A stretch of 64,000 nt of DNA from Selaginella tamariscina (taxonomy: Eukaryota; Streptophyta; Lycopodiopsida; Selaginellales; Selaginellaceae). The stretch spans positions 977,088 through 1,041,087 of the forward strand of contig PUQB01000024.1 in the NCBI GenBank assembly GCA_003024785.1. The letters run 5' to 3'. Position 1 is the first letter of the stretch. Each line of letters starts with the position of its first letter. Of this stretch, positions 1 through 10,858 are shown in pieces. Both the position numbers and the translations under genes were made by a program. The notes under the pieces were generated by a model. That model was not told where the DNA came from. It did no database searches and saw only the letters and a list, made by a program, of their open reading frames with translations.

Positions 1-2
1 GA

Positions 3-833
3 ATGCAGCAGAACACTAGTATGCCGCAGAGTTCCAATCCACACCTTTTGGGTTCCAATCCACATGTTCGTCCAGAATTCTTCAAGGGGGAGGTTGGAGC
101 AGACGTGTACCATTGGTGGGAACATTTTCAAGGGATTGTTGACTACCATGGATGGTTTGACTCCCAGCGGTTGCGAGAGTTCCCAACGTGTTTGCAAGGA
201 CTTGCCTTGCAATGGTACAATGGTGTCCCCGTTCTTGATCGACAAGATTGGAACATTTTATCCCAGCGTTTCAAGCAAGCTTTTGGTAAGCCCGAGGATT
301 CTACTACAGCTTTTTGTGAGCTCCATGACTTGAAGCAAGTGTCGGGAGAGACCGTCCAACGATTCGGGATTAAGTTTCGAAACTTGGTCAATCGTGCAGA
401 TCCAAGCATGACAGAACGGGTACGATTGGGCTTGTTATGGCCGGCTCTTCGCCCTGATTTGGCTGGCTTGGTGGAGGGATTTGGTCCTTCGACTGTGGAG
501 GAGGCCTTGCGGATTGCACAACGATTTGAGAACTCGTTGGGGGCAGCACAACGTGTATATCCTATATCGGCACCTATTCCTGGGACATCCGATCCTGTTC
601 TGATGGAGGTGGGTGCTGTTCAGATGGAGGACCAGTCCTCAGGCCACAGGAGGGGCCCAGGCCAAGCTGCTGATCGGCGTGGTCGTGGTCGTGGTCGTGG
701 GCGGAACATTCAGTGCTATGAGTGCCGAGGTTGGGGACATGTTGCACGAGCATGTGCAAATCGACATCAAGTAGCTGCCATCGAGACTGCAGAAGAAGTG
801 GAGACTCTTCCGCAGCTGGAAAACGAGGCGTAG
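3..833 (+). CDS. Ty3/gypsy gag polyprotein
   Basis: This is the structural capsid/nucleocapsid protein that packages element RNA in cytoplasmic particles. The open frame of 276 codons is uninterrupted. The first ATG seen is at 3, but the natural N-terminus may lie left of the window. Residues about 30-175 match the retrotransposon gag fold, with the WYNG...W...F.QAF pattern near residues 70-95. An arginine/glycine-rich stretch (RRGRGRGRGR) leads into a CCHC zinc knuckle, CYECRGWGHVARAC, near residue 240, which is the RNA-binding module. It stops at TAG 831-833, and the protease continues in another frame, so gag and pol are not one open frame here. It is the best-preserved gene of the element. 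Confidence 0.88.
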   Translation: MQQNTSMPQSSNPHLLGSNPHVRPEFFKGEVGADVYHWWEHFQGIVDYHGWFDSQRLREFPTCLQGLALQWYNGVPVLDRQDWNILSQRFKQAFGKPEDSTTAFCELHDLKQVSGETVQRFGIKFRNLVNRADPSMTERVRLGLLWPALRPDLAGLVEGFGPSTVEEALRIAQRFENSLGAAQRVYPISAPIPGTSDPVLMEVGAVQMEDQSSGHRRGPGQAADRRGRGRGRGRNIQCYECRGWGHVARACANRHQVAAIETAEEVETLPQLENEA

Positions 834-927
834 TGCATGGGGTGTCAGAGGACCCATGCACTAGGCACATTGCACCACCTCTGAAGAACTTGATTCCAGC
901 GCATGGTCGACACTTCCCCGAAGCACC

Positions 928-1170
928 TTGTTCTTCCATGCTTGTGCGGGCATAGGGGTCTCGAGTGAGTTACTGGACACCGAGCGTTTTATGTTTGTGT
1001 TCTCCGGCATGGTAGAAGGAACTCCTGTTTCAGTCCTGGTGGACTCCGGATCCAGTATATCTTCTATCAATCGATCAGTAGCGGAGTCCTTGCACTTGCA
1101 CACAGTACCAGTTGAGCGAACTTTGAAGGTAGTGTTTGCTGATAAGCAGTCTTTTGTTAGATCACATTGA
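928..1170 (+). pseudogene. Ty3/gypsy aspartic protease (retropepsin) fragment
   Basis: This is the protease that would cut the Gag-Pol polyprotein. The catalytic LVDSGSS motif is visible, with the active-site Asp codon at 1042-1044, followed by the SINRSVAESL helix typical of gypsy retropepsins. The frame opens near 928 without a convincing ATG, as expected for an internal pol domain. It ends at an in-frame TGA (1168-1170), after which the same frame continues into the protease-RT linker (VNWLRA near 1262-1280). I read the stop as a point mutation inside one former pol frame. Confidence 0.8.
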
Positions 1171-2240
1171 ATTGCACATGTGCCTATGGTGTTAGGAGGA
1201 TACCATCATCTACTTCCGTTGCAGGTGATGCCGAGCCAAGTCCATGACATCATCCTCGGTGTCAATTGGCTTCGTGCGGTCAAGGCAAGATGTGATTTTG
1301 AAATGTGCACGTTGTCTATCCCAGGATGCCCCCCATTGCAGGCTACAGAACATGCACCGAATGGCATGGCGGCAACATTGCAGGGCATGATGGTGCCTAA
1401 AGCAGAGCCTTCTCCAGAGCAACGAGCTAAGGACATTAAGGAGTTGTTGGCGAGGTATCCGAGCCTATTCAAACCCATTGTAGGAGATGCGAATCCCCTG
1501 TTGACTACTCGGCATCACATCCCGATTGGTACAACTCGCCCAATCAGGATGGGGCTCAGGCGACGATCTCCAAAGGAGAAGGATATCTTGAATCGTTGTG
1601 TGAGGGAGATGCTAGAGTTGAAGGTGATACGTAAGTCTCGAAGTCCATGGGCAGCAGAACCACACCTAGTTCCGAAGCCAGATGGAACTACACGTTTCAC
1701 TATTAATTTCAAGCCATTGAACGATGTTTCTGTTCCAGATTCATATCCACTACTAAGGGTGGATGATTTGGTCGATGCATTGGGGAATAGCCGGTACTTC
1801 ACTATCCTTGACATGGCTTCCGGCTATTGGCAGATCCCCATGGCTCCTGAAGATGCAACAAAGACAGCATTTCGAACACCATCTGGCTTGTACGAGTTTA
1901 CGGTCATGCCATTTGGGTTGGTCGGGGCCCCAGCAACCTTCCAGCGGATGATGGATGAGTTATTGGAGGGCTTTGAAGAATTTGCACGTGCGTACATCGA
2001 TGACCTTCTTATTCACTCTGCTACGTGGGAGGAGCACCTTCAGCAGTTAGAGCGGGTCCTGCAGCGATTGGTGCAATACGGGCTGAAGTTGAAAGAGCAG
2101 AAGTGCAAGTTCGGATGTACCTCCTTGAAATACTTAGGATTCATCATCACGGCAGAGGGTGTGAAACCGGATCCCGAGAAGACCCTAGCTGTACGAGAAT
2201 TTCCTGCTCCTGAGTCAGTGGCGGAGTTGCAGTTTCTTGG
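1171..2240 (+). pseudogene. Ty3/gypsy reverse transcriptase domain
   Basis: This domain copies element RNA into cDNA. Frame 1 is open from 1171 to the shift near 2237. Recognisable blocks in order are: the protease-RT linker; the RT entry motif around RSPWAAEPHLVPKPDG; the FTILDMASGYWQIP finger/palm block; PFGL.GAPATFQRMMD; the catalytic YIDD box at 1993-2004; and the KCKFG...YLGFII thumb segment. All catalytic aspartates are kept. Near 2237 a one-base change moves the reading frame (LQFLGK continues one frame over as GKATYLARF), so the polyprotein is broken here. Confidence 0.88.
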
Positions 2241-2800
2241 GAAAGGCAACATACCTAGCGAGGTTTGTTCCGCGGTTCTCAGATTTGACAGCCCCATTGC
2301 GAGGATTGTTAAAACAAGGAGCTCAGTTCCGGTGGTCCAAGAAGTGTCAGAAGGCGTTCGAGGATGTTAAGGCATTGCTAGGATCTCCACCTTTGTTGCG
2401 GTATCCGGACTTCGCCAAATCCTTTATTCTTCGGACCGATGCTTCAGATGTCGGGTTGGGGGCCGATCTGTTGCAGGAGACTCCCAATGGTCAGCGGTAC
2501 CCAATCGCTTATGCAAGTCGGAGCCTTACTGAGGCAGAGAAAAATTATTCCACCACGGACAAGGAATGTCTGGCAGCCGTATGGGCCTTTCAAAAGTTCC
2601 ATGCATATCTACATGGCTCCAACACATTGTTGGAAACTGATCATGCTGCGTCAACTCAATCATGAAGAGGAGGAATGTGACGGGACGACTTGCACGTTGG
2701 GCGTTAATTTTGCAAGGGTATCGTTTTCGGGTTGTTCATCGCCCAGGGTCTAGCATGGCGGATGTGGATGCGTTATCCCGAGCTCCTGTGGTAGGCAGCC
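2237..2800 (+). pseudogene. Ty3/gypsy RNase H domain, frameshifted
   Basis: This part degrades the RNA strand of the RNA/DNA hybrid. The first part (2237-2665) carries the usual connection and RNase H motifs: RTDASDVGLGADL, IAYASRSLTEAEKNYSTTDKE and LETDHAA. Right after the last of these the frame shifts. The C-terminal block reads on in frame 1 from about 2662 (RLARWALILQGYRFRVVHRPG, then ADVDALSR), the normal end of a gypsy RNase H. Another shift near 2800 leads to the integrase. The aspartates and glutamate of the catalytic core are visible, but the chain is split over two frames. Confidence 0.85.
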
Positions 2801-2809
2801 CCTGTAGCA

Positions 2810-4128
2810 TTGTTGCCGGATGCCCTTCCTGATCGCGTACTTCCGAGGCGGGAAGACATTGTGGAGGCTCAAAAGATGGAGCCATGGATCAGGAGGTTGC
2901 GTGAGGTCTTGAGTAGTGAGGTACCCTGCGAGGATCTTAACTTTCGCACATATGCACGATCTTTCAGACTGATGGATGACTTGCTTGTCTTTGTTGGAGA
3001 CGGTTCCGAGTGTCGTGTGGTGGCACCACCAGTTTACATTAACTCCTGGTTGCAGTTCTTTCATGACAACCCGATGTCCGGACACATGGGATTCCAACGA
3101 TGCCTTGAGAGGATTCGACAGCACTTGTATTGGCCCCGATTGCGACAAGACCTACATGAGTACATTCATACGTGTCCGGAGTGTCAACGGCATAACGTGT
3201 CCACACTTCCTCCTGCGGCAACCCTGGAACCAATTCGAGTTTCTCGCCCCTTTGAGCTGGTAGCGTATGACATCATGGGACCATTCCCTGTGTCGCAGTT
3301 CGGTAATCGATACATCATTGTGTGCTCTGATTACTTGACTCGGTGGGTAGAAGTGTGTGCTTTGCCAGATGCTACAGCAACTTCCATCATCAAGTTCCTA
3401 CTAGCTCAAGTGGTGCTGAGGCATGGTTGCCCCGAACGAATTTTATCGGATCAAGGACCAGGCCCAGCAGCGGAAGCAGTAGCTTTGTTGATGCGACGGT
3501 TGCAGATCCGACAATCTTTTGCCTCAGCTTATCATCCTGAGACTGATGGTTTGGTGGAGCGGTTGAACAGAACTTTCAAAGTCATGCTTGCCAAGTATGT
3601 GCGTCCTGACCATACGGATTGGGATATGTGGCTTCCATATCTCCAATTTGCTTATGTTTCAGCCCCTCACAAGTCAACAGGGATTTCCCCATTCAAAGCT
3701 TTGTATGGTCGTGAACCTGTATTGCCACCAGCAGTTGGCATCACTCCTCACGAAGCACGGTATATGGATGGGCGTATGTGGTTGGAGCATTTGAACCAAG
3801 TCCTTCCTCTGTTGTATGCTCAAGGTGGAGAACAGTTAGCTCGTGCACAAGAGTATCAGCGTCGGACTTACAACGACATCGAATGCCACCTCAATACCAA
3901 GTGGGAGATTTGGTTCTCGTCAAGTTTCCAAGGTTAGGGGATCAAACACACGCAGCAGGGCTTCAACCGCGATGGGTCGGGCCTTGGAGTGTTGAAGAAC
4001 AGTTGGGAACACAAGTGTATCGCTTGAAGCGGCGTGATGGGGTTCGGGAGTCACAACATGTCGCTCATGTGTGTCGGCTACTACCGTTCCACCAACGGAC
4101 ACTCGTCCAAGGAGGAGGACCACCTTGA
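2810..4128 (+). pseudogene. Ty3/gypsy integrase (zinc finger, DDE core, GPF tail), frameshifted
   Basis: This enzyme inserts element cDNA into the host genome. An HHCC zinc finger occupies about 3061-3195 (HDNPMSGH...CPEC). The catalytic core keeps D (3269-3271), D (3449-3451) and E (3557-3559). The second Asp and the Glu are separated by 35 residues, the standard D,D35E spacing. A frame change near 3885 ends the first frame at 3937. The C-terminal module resumes in frame 1 to 4128, with YQVGDLVLVKFPRLG and LQPRWVGPW, the GPY/F-type motif. The catalytic residues are intact, but the protein is interrupted once. No chromodomain follows. Confidence 0.9.
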
Positions 4129-4160
4129 TAGGTAGAAGCCATGTCTTGAGAGGGGGATGA

Positions 4161-4400
4161 TGTAAGGTTCCATGGTATACTATATATATACGCCACGTAT
4201 ACTCTGCCATGGAGGTGCCAAGTGGCATTAGGATTCATACACACTAATATGGGCATTGGCTAATCTGGGGGCTGGCTAATCTGGGCACCATGATTTACTT
4301 GGTACCAAGAGTGCTAATCCTAGCACAGACACTTAGTATAAATACCCTGTATCAGTCAGACCTAATGAATCGTATTTAGTATTCACACCTCTCTCAAACA
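4161..4400 (+). repeat. 3' LTR of retrotransposon A
   Basis: The segment begins TGTAAGGTTCC directly after the purine-rich tract GAGAGGGGGATGA and ends near CTCAAACA, giving TG...CA ends of about 240 bp. The right end is a best guess because the 5' LTR is not in the window for comparison. Internally there is a short duplicated phrase, GGCTAATCTGGG, twice near 4257-4285. Confidence 0.65.
4336..4345 (+). promoter_or_regulatory. TATA box in LTR of element A
   Basis: TATAAATA lies about 60 bp before the putative LTR end. This fits the U3 promoter of a short gypsy LTR that starts transcription near 4365-4375. Confidence 0.5.
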
Positions 4401-6059
4401 AAATTATGTATAAATATGATTAATCTTAAGCCCAGGCGAAGATATAAAGACATTTTATTGTGGTTATGTGGTTAAAAAAATGTTACATCGTTAATAATAA
4501 TTACCACCATGGTTTCACGTTAAAGTGGTTGATTAAATTATTAATGAACAGTTTTTATTTAATCATGATTAATGGGTTTTATTTATTTATTTGGGTTTGA
4601 ATATATGAATGTATGTATATATATTTTGAAAGACAATGAATATATAATTGATATAGATCAAATATATACTTATAAAAATAATGCAAATTTGTCAATATAG
4701 AAGTCGATGTATATTGTGTTCATATATGATACAAAAGTATATGCATATCAAATGGTAGAGTGATTCATATGTATATATAAAAAATTATATGTTTTTCCCG
4801 TCTCTCTAATTGAGATCCATTAGATGTTCTAAACACTCCTATAATATTTACAATACAAATAGAAAAAGGTAATCAAAATAAAAAAATAAAATTCATTAAT
4901 AACAAGTAGTAAAGAAATCGATTAGCAACCATGGCACATCTATAACCCCAAAGGAGTATTCACAAACTTTTGCACACAATCAATTTTGATATAAAGTTAA
5001 AAGATTGTAATAAGGAAAAAAAAAAAAACAGCATAATAATAAGTTGCAAGTTAAATTATATATGTGTCATTATTTTATATATGGTAAATTCCTTAATTGT
5101 TTACCTACTACCCAAAAAGCTATATAAGCGCTACTTAGGCACCACATAGGTGTTATGTAAATATTAAATTTTAAATAATTAGTAAGTGGAAAAATAAATT
5201 GCTAGTAAAATAAATAATTTATTAAAATTTAATTGGTCGAGGCAATTAACCATTTATTAGTAAAAGTGGGCCTTATATATATATATATATATATAATTTT
5301 TATTTCTTTTTACATATGTATGCATGTAAATTCACAAGTATGTGTGTATTCTTCATAAGTCTTTTAATAATTATAATTAATTTATAAACTAATATAATTT
5401 ACTTTATATATTTAATAAAGCCTAATACATATCTAGAAAATACTATAAAAACAATTTGTTATGTTTATTTTGTAAAAGAGTATACAAAGAATATAATTAA
5501 GTAATTTGAGATTTGATTTAAAATTTGACATTTAATTAGTATTATTTAAATTTAAAAATCTATTTTTAATTATATAAAAAAATATACAATTAAAGTAAAT
5601 TGTTGGAATAGGCTTGCAATTTGTATGTAAATTAAATTAAATTAACATGTTGAATAAATGTTTATTTCTAAGTAACCATGTATTTATTTTATTTCACACT
5701 TATTGGGTTTTTTTCTCTATATAAATCCAACTCAAGTGATAATTTTGAGTTTAAGTAAATCAAGTTATTTTAATTTCTTTAATTCGTATGAGTAGTTTAT
5801 TAATATTTTTGAGTTTGTCACCCAAATTTATATCTCTAACCATTTTAGCTTTGGCCACATTTTGTGAATGGGATCATAAATGGCTAAGTTATATAGTTGA
5901 AAAGGCTTATTTATCATCTACATTAAGTAAGTCAATAATTTATTAATCATTTTATTTGTTTAAATTATATTGTCCTTCCCATGTTCAAATTTGAAAGGCT
6001 TGTATGAGATTTGGTGCAATTTAATAATTTTTGAGTTAAAGAGCATTTTTAACAAGATT
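4401..6059. other. AT-rich spacer
   Basis: No coding frame of note. It holds a TA run near 5275-5296 and the dispersed repeat listed separately. The part about 5500-5640 resembles 40710-40860 and 47920-48070, the 3' flank of the DUF7054-like remnants. Confidence 0.6.
5328..5497 (+). repeat. Dispersed repeat, inverted partner at about 43590-43770
   Basis: The stretch from AAGTATGTGTGTATTCTTC to GTAAAAGAGTATACAA matches the reverse complement of 43590-43770 over about 170 bp with small indels. There is no coding content. It is probably a short non-autonomous element or an old segmental copy. Confidence 0.7.
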
Positions 6060-6060
6060 G

Positions 6061-6475
6061 TCATCCATAATGATTAGCTAATGATTCTTCATGTGGGACT
6101 TCCATAAATGTAAAGTGAAAAAGTCTTTTATACTTAACAAATAACTTTTTTGTGTCTTCTAAATCCACCTTTCCTAAATTCATGTAATAATCTTGGTCAA
6201 TAATGATGTTTCCACTGTAGTAAAAAATTAAGTTGAAAGAGGGATAACATTGTCTAATTACCGAGACCATTTCCTTTGCATTATGCAACTAAAATGAAAT
6301 CCAAGTACTCACACAAAAACCTTCCGACATGAGAGTTTTAAAGAACCTTTACACACAAAAATGGTTTGTCTACTAGATCCCATGACACATGTCTTTACGT
6401 TTTGGTCCCCACTTTTCATGATAGACCAACACCCCATTAAGGTCAAAGACGACAAGTAGTTGCTAGCTATTATGA
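6061..6475 (-). pseudogene. NLI-interacting-factor / FCP1-like HAD phosphatase domain remnant
   Basis: One minus-strand frame from about 6462 to 6061 reads as a HAD-family domain with stops. It starts with the phosphatase motif I block LLVVFDLNGVLV, in which the canonical DxDGxL is DLNGVL as in many plant NIF-domain proteins. A segment FFKTLMSEGFCVSTWIS follows, corresponding to the FCP1-type stretch before motif II, then NAKEMVSVIRQ...LIFYYSG. At least four in-frame stops interrupt it (three between 6374 and 6342, one near 6290). From 6288 down to 6061 it is open for 75 codons. The family would be nuclear Ser/Thr phosphatase-like. The assignment rests on motif order, not on a search. Confidence 0.55.
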
Positions 6476-6922
6476 ATTTTTTTAGGAAACCTTACACTCT
6501 ATTGAGAGTTCTTCTCGAGCAGGTTCATCCATGGGCCTCTTGCCAAGTTCCACACGTCATTTAGTTGTTCGTTGCTCTAGTGAACTTTTGTGACTTGGTT
6601 CATTACACCATTTTTTATTTTCTAGGGTTTGGTATTCTTGATACTCTCGGCCTACACCCTCCCCATGAGTGTCATTAGTTGCTCCTTGTTAACGCTGCAT
6701 TTGTTTTTGGACATCCTTATGAAAAATATGTTATGAATCCCCTGAAGCCTCTCATTGGTTAGGGATCTAATGTCAAGAATTAACAGTTATGTGCTCACAA
6801 CTAGATTAAATAAGGAAGTGCTTAGTTTCTATTGAGTTATACACCAAAATTAAAATTATAATATTTAAATTTACAAATTAAGATAACTATAAATCACTTT
6901 TTTCCTTTCTTATGCCCTTGTG
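6476..6922 (-). pseudogene. Host-like locus between the HAD remnant and the chromovirus insertion
   Basis: On the minus strand, the sequence next to the insertion site reads GHKKGKK and joins the lysine-rich tail found on the other side of the transposon (TKGTQ at 12664). About 6530-6720 carries short frames that may be exon remnants (for example DVWNLARGPWMNLLEKNSQ near 6555-6499). Stops and probable introns separate them. I infer that this and 12664-15400 were one gene. Confidence 0.35.
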
Positions 6923-7065
6923 TGTCAAGCCACGACCCAAGAATAAGGAGGCTTGACTCAAGAGCAAGGCAAGAGTAAGGAACAAGACAAGAATGATCAT
7001 AAAATGACTAGTGTTGATAGTAACTGATTATACAACAATTAGGTCGGAGCTTTTATACTCACAAC

Positions 7066-7200
7066 TTCAAGAGCTAATCTAGGCATAAGCTAAAAATGAT
7101 ACTCCAAAAGCTACAAGAGCTAATCTAGGCATAAGCTAAAAATGATACTCCAAAAGCTACAAGAGCTAATCTAGGCATAAGCTAAAAATGATATTCCAAA
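7066..7200 (+). repeat. Three tandem 46-bp copies inside the LTR
   Basis: The unit (CAAGAGCTAATCTAGGCATA, then AGCTAAAAATGATACTCCAAAAGCTA) occurs three times in a row. The partner LTR (about 12465-12515) has essentially one copy, so the expansion happened after insertion or in this lineage. Confidence 0.85.
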
Positions 7201-7234
7201 AGCTAATTTAGACATGAGCTAAAAATAATGTCCC

Positions 7235-7380
7235 TTATCCTGTAGGTATATCTTGTAAGCATATCCTGTAGGCATATCCTGTAAGTATATCCTGTAGGCA
7301 TATCCTATATCTTGTATCCCGTATCCCGTATCTTGTATCATGTAGGTCATATCCTGTAAGCATTATTTGTATTCTGTATC
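7235..7380 (+). repeat. TATCCTGTA minisatellite of the LTR
   Basis: Short units of about 14 bp (TATCCTGTAGGCA, TATCCTGTAAGCA, TATCCCG) repeat imperfectly. The same array is in the other LTR (12536-12650) and in the LTR of element C (58346-58450). It is therefore a characteristic part of this LTR family. Confidence 0.8.
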
Positions 7381-7399
7381 GAGTCGTGACAGCACCTCC

Positions 7400-8880
7400 T
7401 CCCTAAGGACGAGTTCCACAAATCTTGTGACCTGGTTTAGCAAGATAACATTGATGAAAGGCAACAACCTTGGAAAAAGCATGGAATAAATTGGATGTAG
7501 GTTCCCAAGTGCGATCGGTAGGCAAATAACCTTTCCAATTGACTAATTATTGAAGTTGGTAGCGATGAAGACAAGAATTAAAAATGCTTGCAACTTCGTA
7601 CTCAGGTTTATCGTCAATGACCACAAGAGGGGGAGGAGAAAAAGCATGACCATGAAGAGAAGAAGGATGATACGGTTCCAATAAAGAGGTGTGAAACACA
7701 GGATGAAGTTTCACACTAGATGGTAGTTAAGCTACAAGATTGACCTCAGTCGCAATCCTGTAAGGGCCCAATCATTGAAAATCCAACTTAGAAGAAGGCC
7801 TGTTGGTGCAAATATGCCGAAGAAGCCACACGAGATTACCAACCTTGTATATAGATACTGGCTAACGATGAGCATCAGCGTGATGCTTGTACCATTCTTG
7901 TGCCTGCTGAAGATGAACTCGAAGATCATCTTGTACCTGACGAAGATGCTGGAGACGATCATGTACTGCAGGAACAAGAGAAGGAGAAGCATGAGGAGTA
8001 AAGTCAAAACATGGATGGTAGCCTATAAGAGCGAAGAAAGGTGTCTGTCATGTAGATGTGTGAACGAAGTTGTTGTAAGCAAACTCCGCCATAGAAAGAA
8101 GGTCCAACCAGTTGTCCTATTAATAACTGATGAAGCAGCAAAGATACTATTCCAAGGTCTGAATCATGCATTTTGATTGCCCATCAATTTGTGGATGATA
8201 TCCTAAAGAAAGATTCGTTTTAACTTGTAGACTCCGGAGAAACTCTTGCCAAAATCTGGACATGAATTGTGAGCCTCAATTAGAAATAATGTTCTTAGGA
8301 AGACCATAATGTCGGAACACTTTGCGGATCACCAACTCAGTAGTTGTCTAGCATGTAGCCATCTTGTTATAGGACAGGAAATGAGCATGTTTGGTAAAAC
8401 AGTCAACCACCACAAGAACTGCATCAAATCCACGAGGAGGAAGAGATGTGAGAAAATCCATAAAAATGGATCTCCAAGGAGCAAAGGGAACATGAAGAGG
8501 ACGAAGAAGACCAGAGGGTGCATGACGAGGCATCTTTGATCTGTTGCAGGTGTCACAACTCCGTACAAACTTTTTCACAAAACCTCGTAACCCAAGCCAC
8601 CAATAGTTGCGGGTAACCAACTCAATTGTCTTGGACACACCAAAATGTCTTGTAGCCGGGGTATCATGACAATCTTGCATTACACGAGTCTTATAAACAC
8701 CAATAGGAATGTACAGAAGACCCTCCTGGTACAGGAGTCCGTCCTGTATGGCAAACAACTTGTAGCCTGTATGGGAACTGAAGAAAGAGGAGCTTGCAAC
8801 GTTAGGACTAATGTGTGAGAACACATTCTTTGCTAAGTTGTATGTAACCAATTGCAAACGGATACCATGTAGAAGTGTTG
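7400..8880 (-). pseudogene. Chromovirus B integrase and chromodomain trace
   Basis: The minus-strand frame 8857-8348 carries the linker after RNase H and the integrase HHCC finger (HDTPATRHFG...CDTCNRSK near 8670-8540). It then runs to the first catalytic Asp region (FMDFLTSLPPRGFDAV). Downstream, in shifted frames, come the rest of the core and, near 7500-7620, sequence matching the chromodomain seen more clearly in element C. The integrase would insert cDNA, and the chromodomain would direct it to marked chromatin. Frameshifts after 8348 inactivate it. Confidence 0.8.
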
Positions 8881-8899
8881 AATTTGCAACCTATAATGC

Positions 8900-10250
8900 C
8901 ACAAGCCGAAATCGATTAGGACCCAACAACACTTGCTTTTGACAGTCGTATGCAGGATCGCCCGGGTCGGTGCAAGGTAAGAGCGCCTAGACAATGCATC
9001 CGCTTTGCCATTCTAAAACCAGGCTTGTATACGATGACAAAATCAAAACGTGATAAGAATTCCGCCCACCTAGCCTATCGTCGACTGAGAACTCGAGCAA
9101 TTTTAAAAAAATCCAAGTTCTTGTGATCTGTAAGAACTTGTACAAGATGTGCAGCATCTTCCAGAAGTGCCACCACTCAAACAAATCCACAATGACCTTA
9201 AGTTCCTTGTCATAAATTTCGTAATTGATTTCCACCAAAAGGAACTTACGAGAATAAAAGGCTACATGATGAAAGAACTTGTCTTCTCCAACTTGTAATA
9301 AGATAGAACCTACTGCAAAGTCCGAAGCATTTGTTTCAACGAAGAAGGGACGAGAAGGATCAGGATGCACTAAAATTAGAGCTGCCGTGAAGGCGTCCTT
9401 GAGTGCTGTGAATGCATGTTCCGCCTTGTTGGACCAAGAGAAATCCCTTATGCACTTGGTGAGTTCATGAGTGAAAGTACATGCTTGGAGAAGTCTTGTA
9501 TAAATCGCCTGTAGAAATTTGCAAAATCAAGAAAACATTGTACATCTCATACAGACTTAGGCCTCTCCCACTCCATGACCTTCACTTTGTGCATGTCCAT
9601 TAAGACGCCGACAGGAGAGACGATGTAGCCCAAGAACTCCACAATATCCCTATTAAAAAAGCACTTCTCCAACTTCGCATACAGGACATGCTCGTGAAGC
9701 TTATGTAGAATTAATCGTATATGCTTATCATGTGCTGCCTGGTCTTTAGAGAAAATCAGGATGTCATCGAGGTAAATCACCATAAACTAGTCCAAGAAGT
9801 CATGAAAGATGTCAGTCACTATGTGTTGGAACACAGCTAGGGCATTTGTAAGTAAAAGCATCACCGTGTACTCGAAGTGTCCATACTTTGTACGAAATGC
9901 AGTTTTTCACTCATCGCTTAGACGAATCCGTACAAGATTGTAGGCCCCTCGTAAGTTGATCTTCGTGAACATCTTTGCTCCTCGTAGCTGATCGAGAAGT
10001 TTTGGGATCAATGGCAACGGGTACCGATTCCGGATGGTGACTTGATTCAAACCTCTGTAATCCACAACCAAACGCAAACTCCCATATTTCTTCTTGATAA
10101 AGAAGATAGGTGCTCATGCAGGGGACTTTGAGTGATGAATGAAGCCGGATGCTAAGTTATTTTCAATGTACGAGCAAAAAACCTCCAATTATGTAGGTGA
10201 TAGTGCATAAATCGGTTCGAATGGTGGAGTCTTCCCCTCTGCAAGATTGA
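8900..10250 (-). pseudogene. Chromovirus B reverse transcriptase and RNase H
   Basis: Reading right to left, the N-terminal RT lies in broken frames at about 10250-9790 (the [10 protein letters not shown] and [10 protein letters not shown] area). The catalytic YLDD box is at 9763-9774, within MVIYLDDILIFSKDQ. The thumb segment KCFF...EFLGYIVS follows to 9547. RNase H begins near 9370 with HPDPSRPFFVETNASDFAVGSIL and runs to about 8990, with a shifted end. The active-site aspartates of RT remain, but stops and shifts occur near 9790, 9545 and 9100. It is close to element C over the same domains. Confidence 0.85.
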
Positions 10251-10367
10251 TGGGACAATCATAGGACATGTGAATAGAAAGAACTGCAGCCTTGTGCTTA
10301 TCAAAAAACATCTTGAAAGGAGTGATACTTGAATGGCAGGGAAAGAAGTAGGAAAAGAAGAAGGAGA

Positions 10368-10748
10368 TTATAAAACAGGAAAGTCAAATACAAGAGAGGT
10401 AAAAGAGGATGTAGGAGTTACTTGAAAAGCAAAAAGATGAAAAGGAGCAGGATCAGTAGCAAGTTCATGCATAGTAGTGGTAAGAAAGTGGAGAGGAAAA
10501 GGAAGGAGCTGTGAATGAAAAAGAGAAAGGATCTTGGGGGATGGAACAGAAGTAGAGTAATGAAAAGAGGCAAGATTGGGGAAAACTTGTGCTAATGTTG
10601 ACGAGTGTACAAGATTGGAAGAACTCTGTATAGAAGTCTGAGAATGCACAGGGGTGAGGAAAGCCTGTGAATGTGCTGACAAACTAACATGAGATGGATC
10701 CTGTCGAGGAAGAACCTTCGACACTGATACAGGAGCAGGCATGGTCAA
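10368..10748 (-). pseudogene. Serine/proline-rich pol linker of chromovirus B
   Basis: An open minus-strand frame of 126 codons, rich in Ser, Pro, His, Thr and Phe, sits between the protease and RT segments. It has no recognisable fold. Its position suggests a spacer in the polyprotein. The low-complexity composition alone would also explain the long open frame. Confidence 0.5.
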
Positions 10749-10858
10749 TTCCTGTAACTTGTATTGTCTCAGATACTAAGGTCATATCCTGCACGCATGA
10801 AGATATAGGATTGATCCTGGCTGCCAAAGAGGAAAACGTGAGCGTCCTAGACCTCTAG

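Larger units (their letters stand above)
1..4400 (+). mobile_element. Ty3/gypsy LTR retrotransposon A, decayed, left end outside window
   Basis: Domains run in Ty3/gypsy order on the plus strand: gag with a CCHC knuckle, aspartic protease, reverse transcriptase, RNase H, then integrase with a C-terminal GPF-type module. A purine-rich tract (4149-4160) and a short LTR beginning TGTAAGG follow. The 5' LTR and primer-binding site lie left of the window. The coding part is dead: there is an in-frame stop at 1168-1170 and frame changes near 2237, 2660, 2800 and 3885. No chromodomain is visible after the integrase, unlike the two minus-strand elements further right, so this is a different lineage. 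Confidence 0.93.
6923..7391 (-). repeat. 3' LTR of chromovirus B
   Basis: 469 bp, beginning TGTCAAGCCACGAC and ending GAGTCGTGACA on the plus strand. It is longer than the other LTR because of an extra tandem triplication (7066-7200) and more TATCCTGTA-type repeats (7235-7380). Confidence 0.9.

Noticed and set aside
574-939. Minus-strand 121-codon frame
   Set aside because: Shadow of the Arg/Gly-rich gag region on the other strand.
7066-7200. Regular 46-bp repeats, CRISPR-like at first sight
   Set aside because: Units are directly adjacent without spacers and lie in an LTR of a plant retrotransposon.
7775-8176. Plus-strand 133-codon frame, with a similar one at 58890-59165
   Set aside because: Antisense of the chromovirus integrase region; Met/Lys-rich composition comes from the opposite strand.
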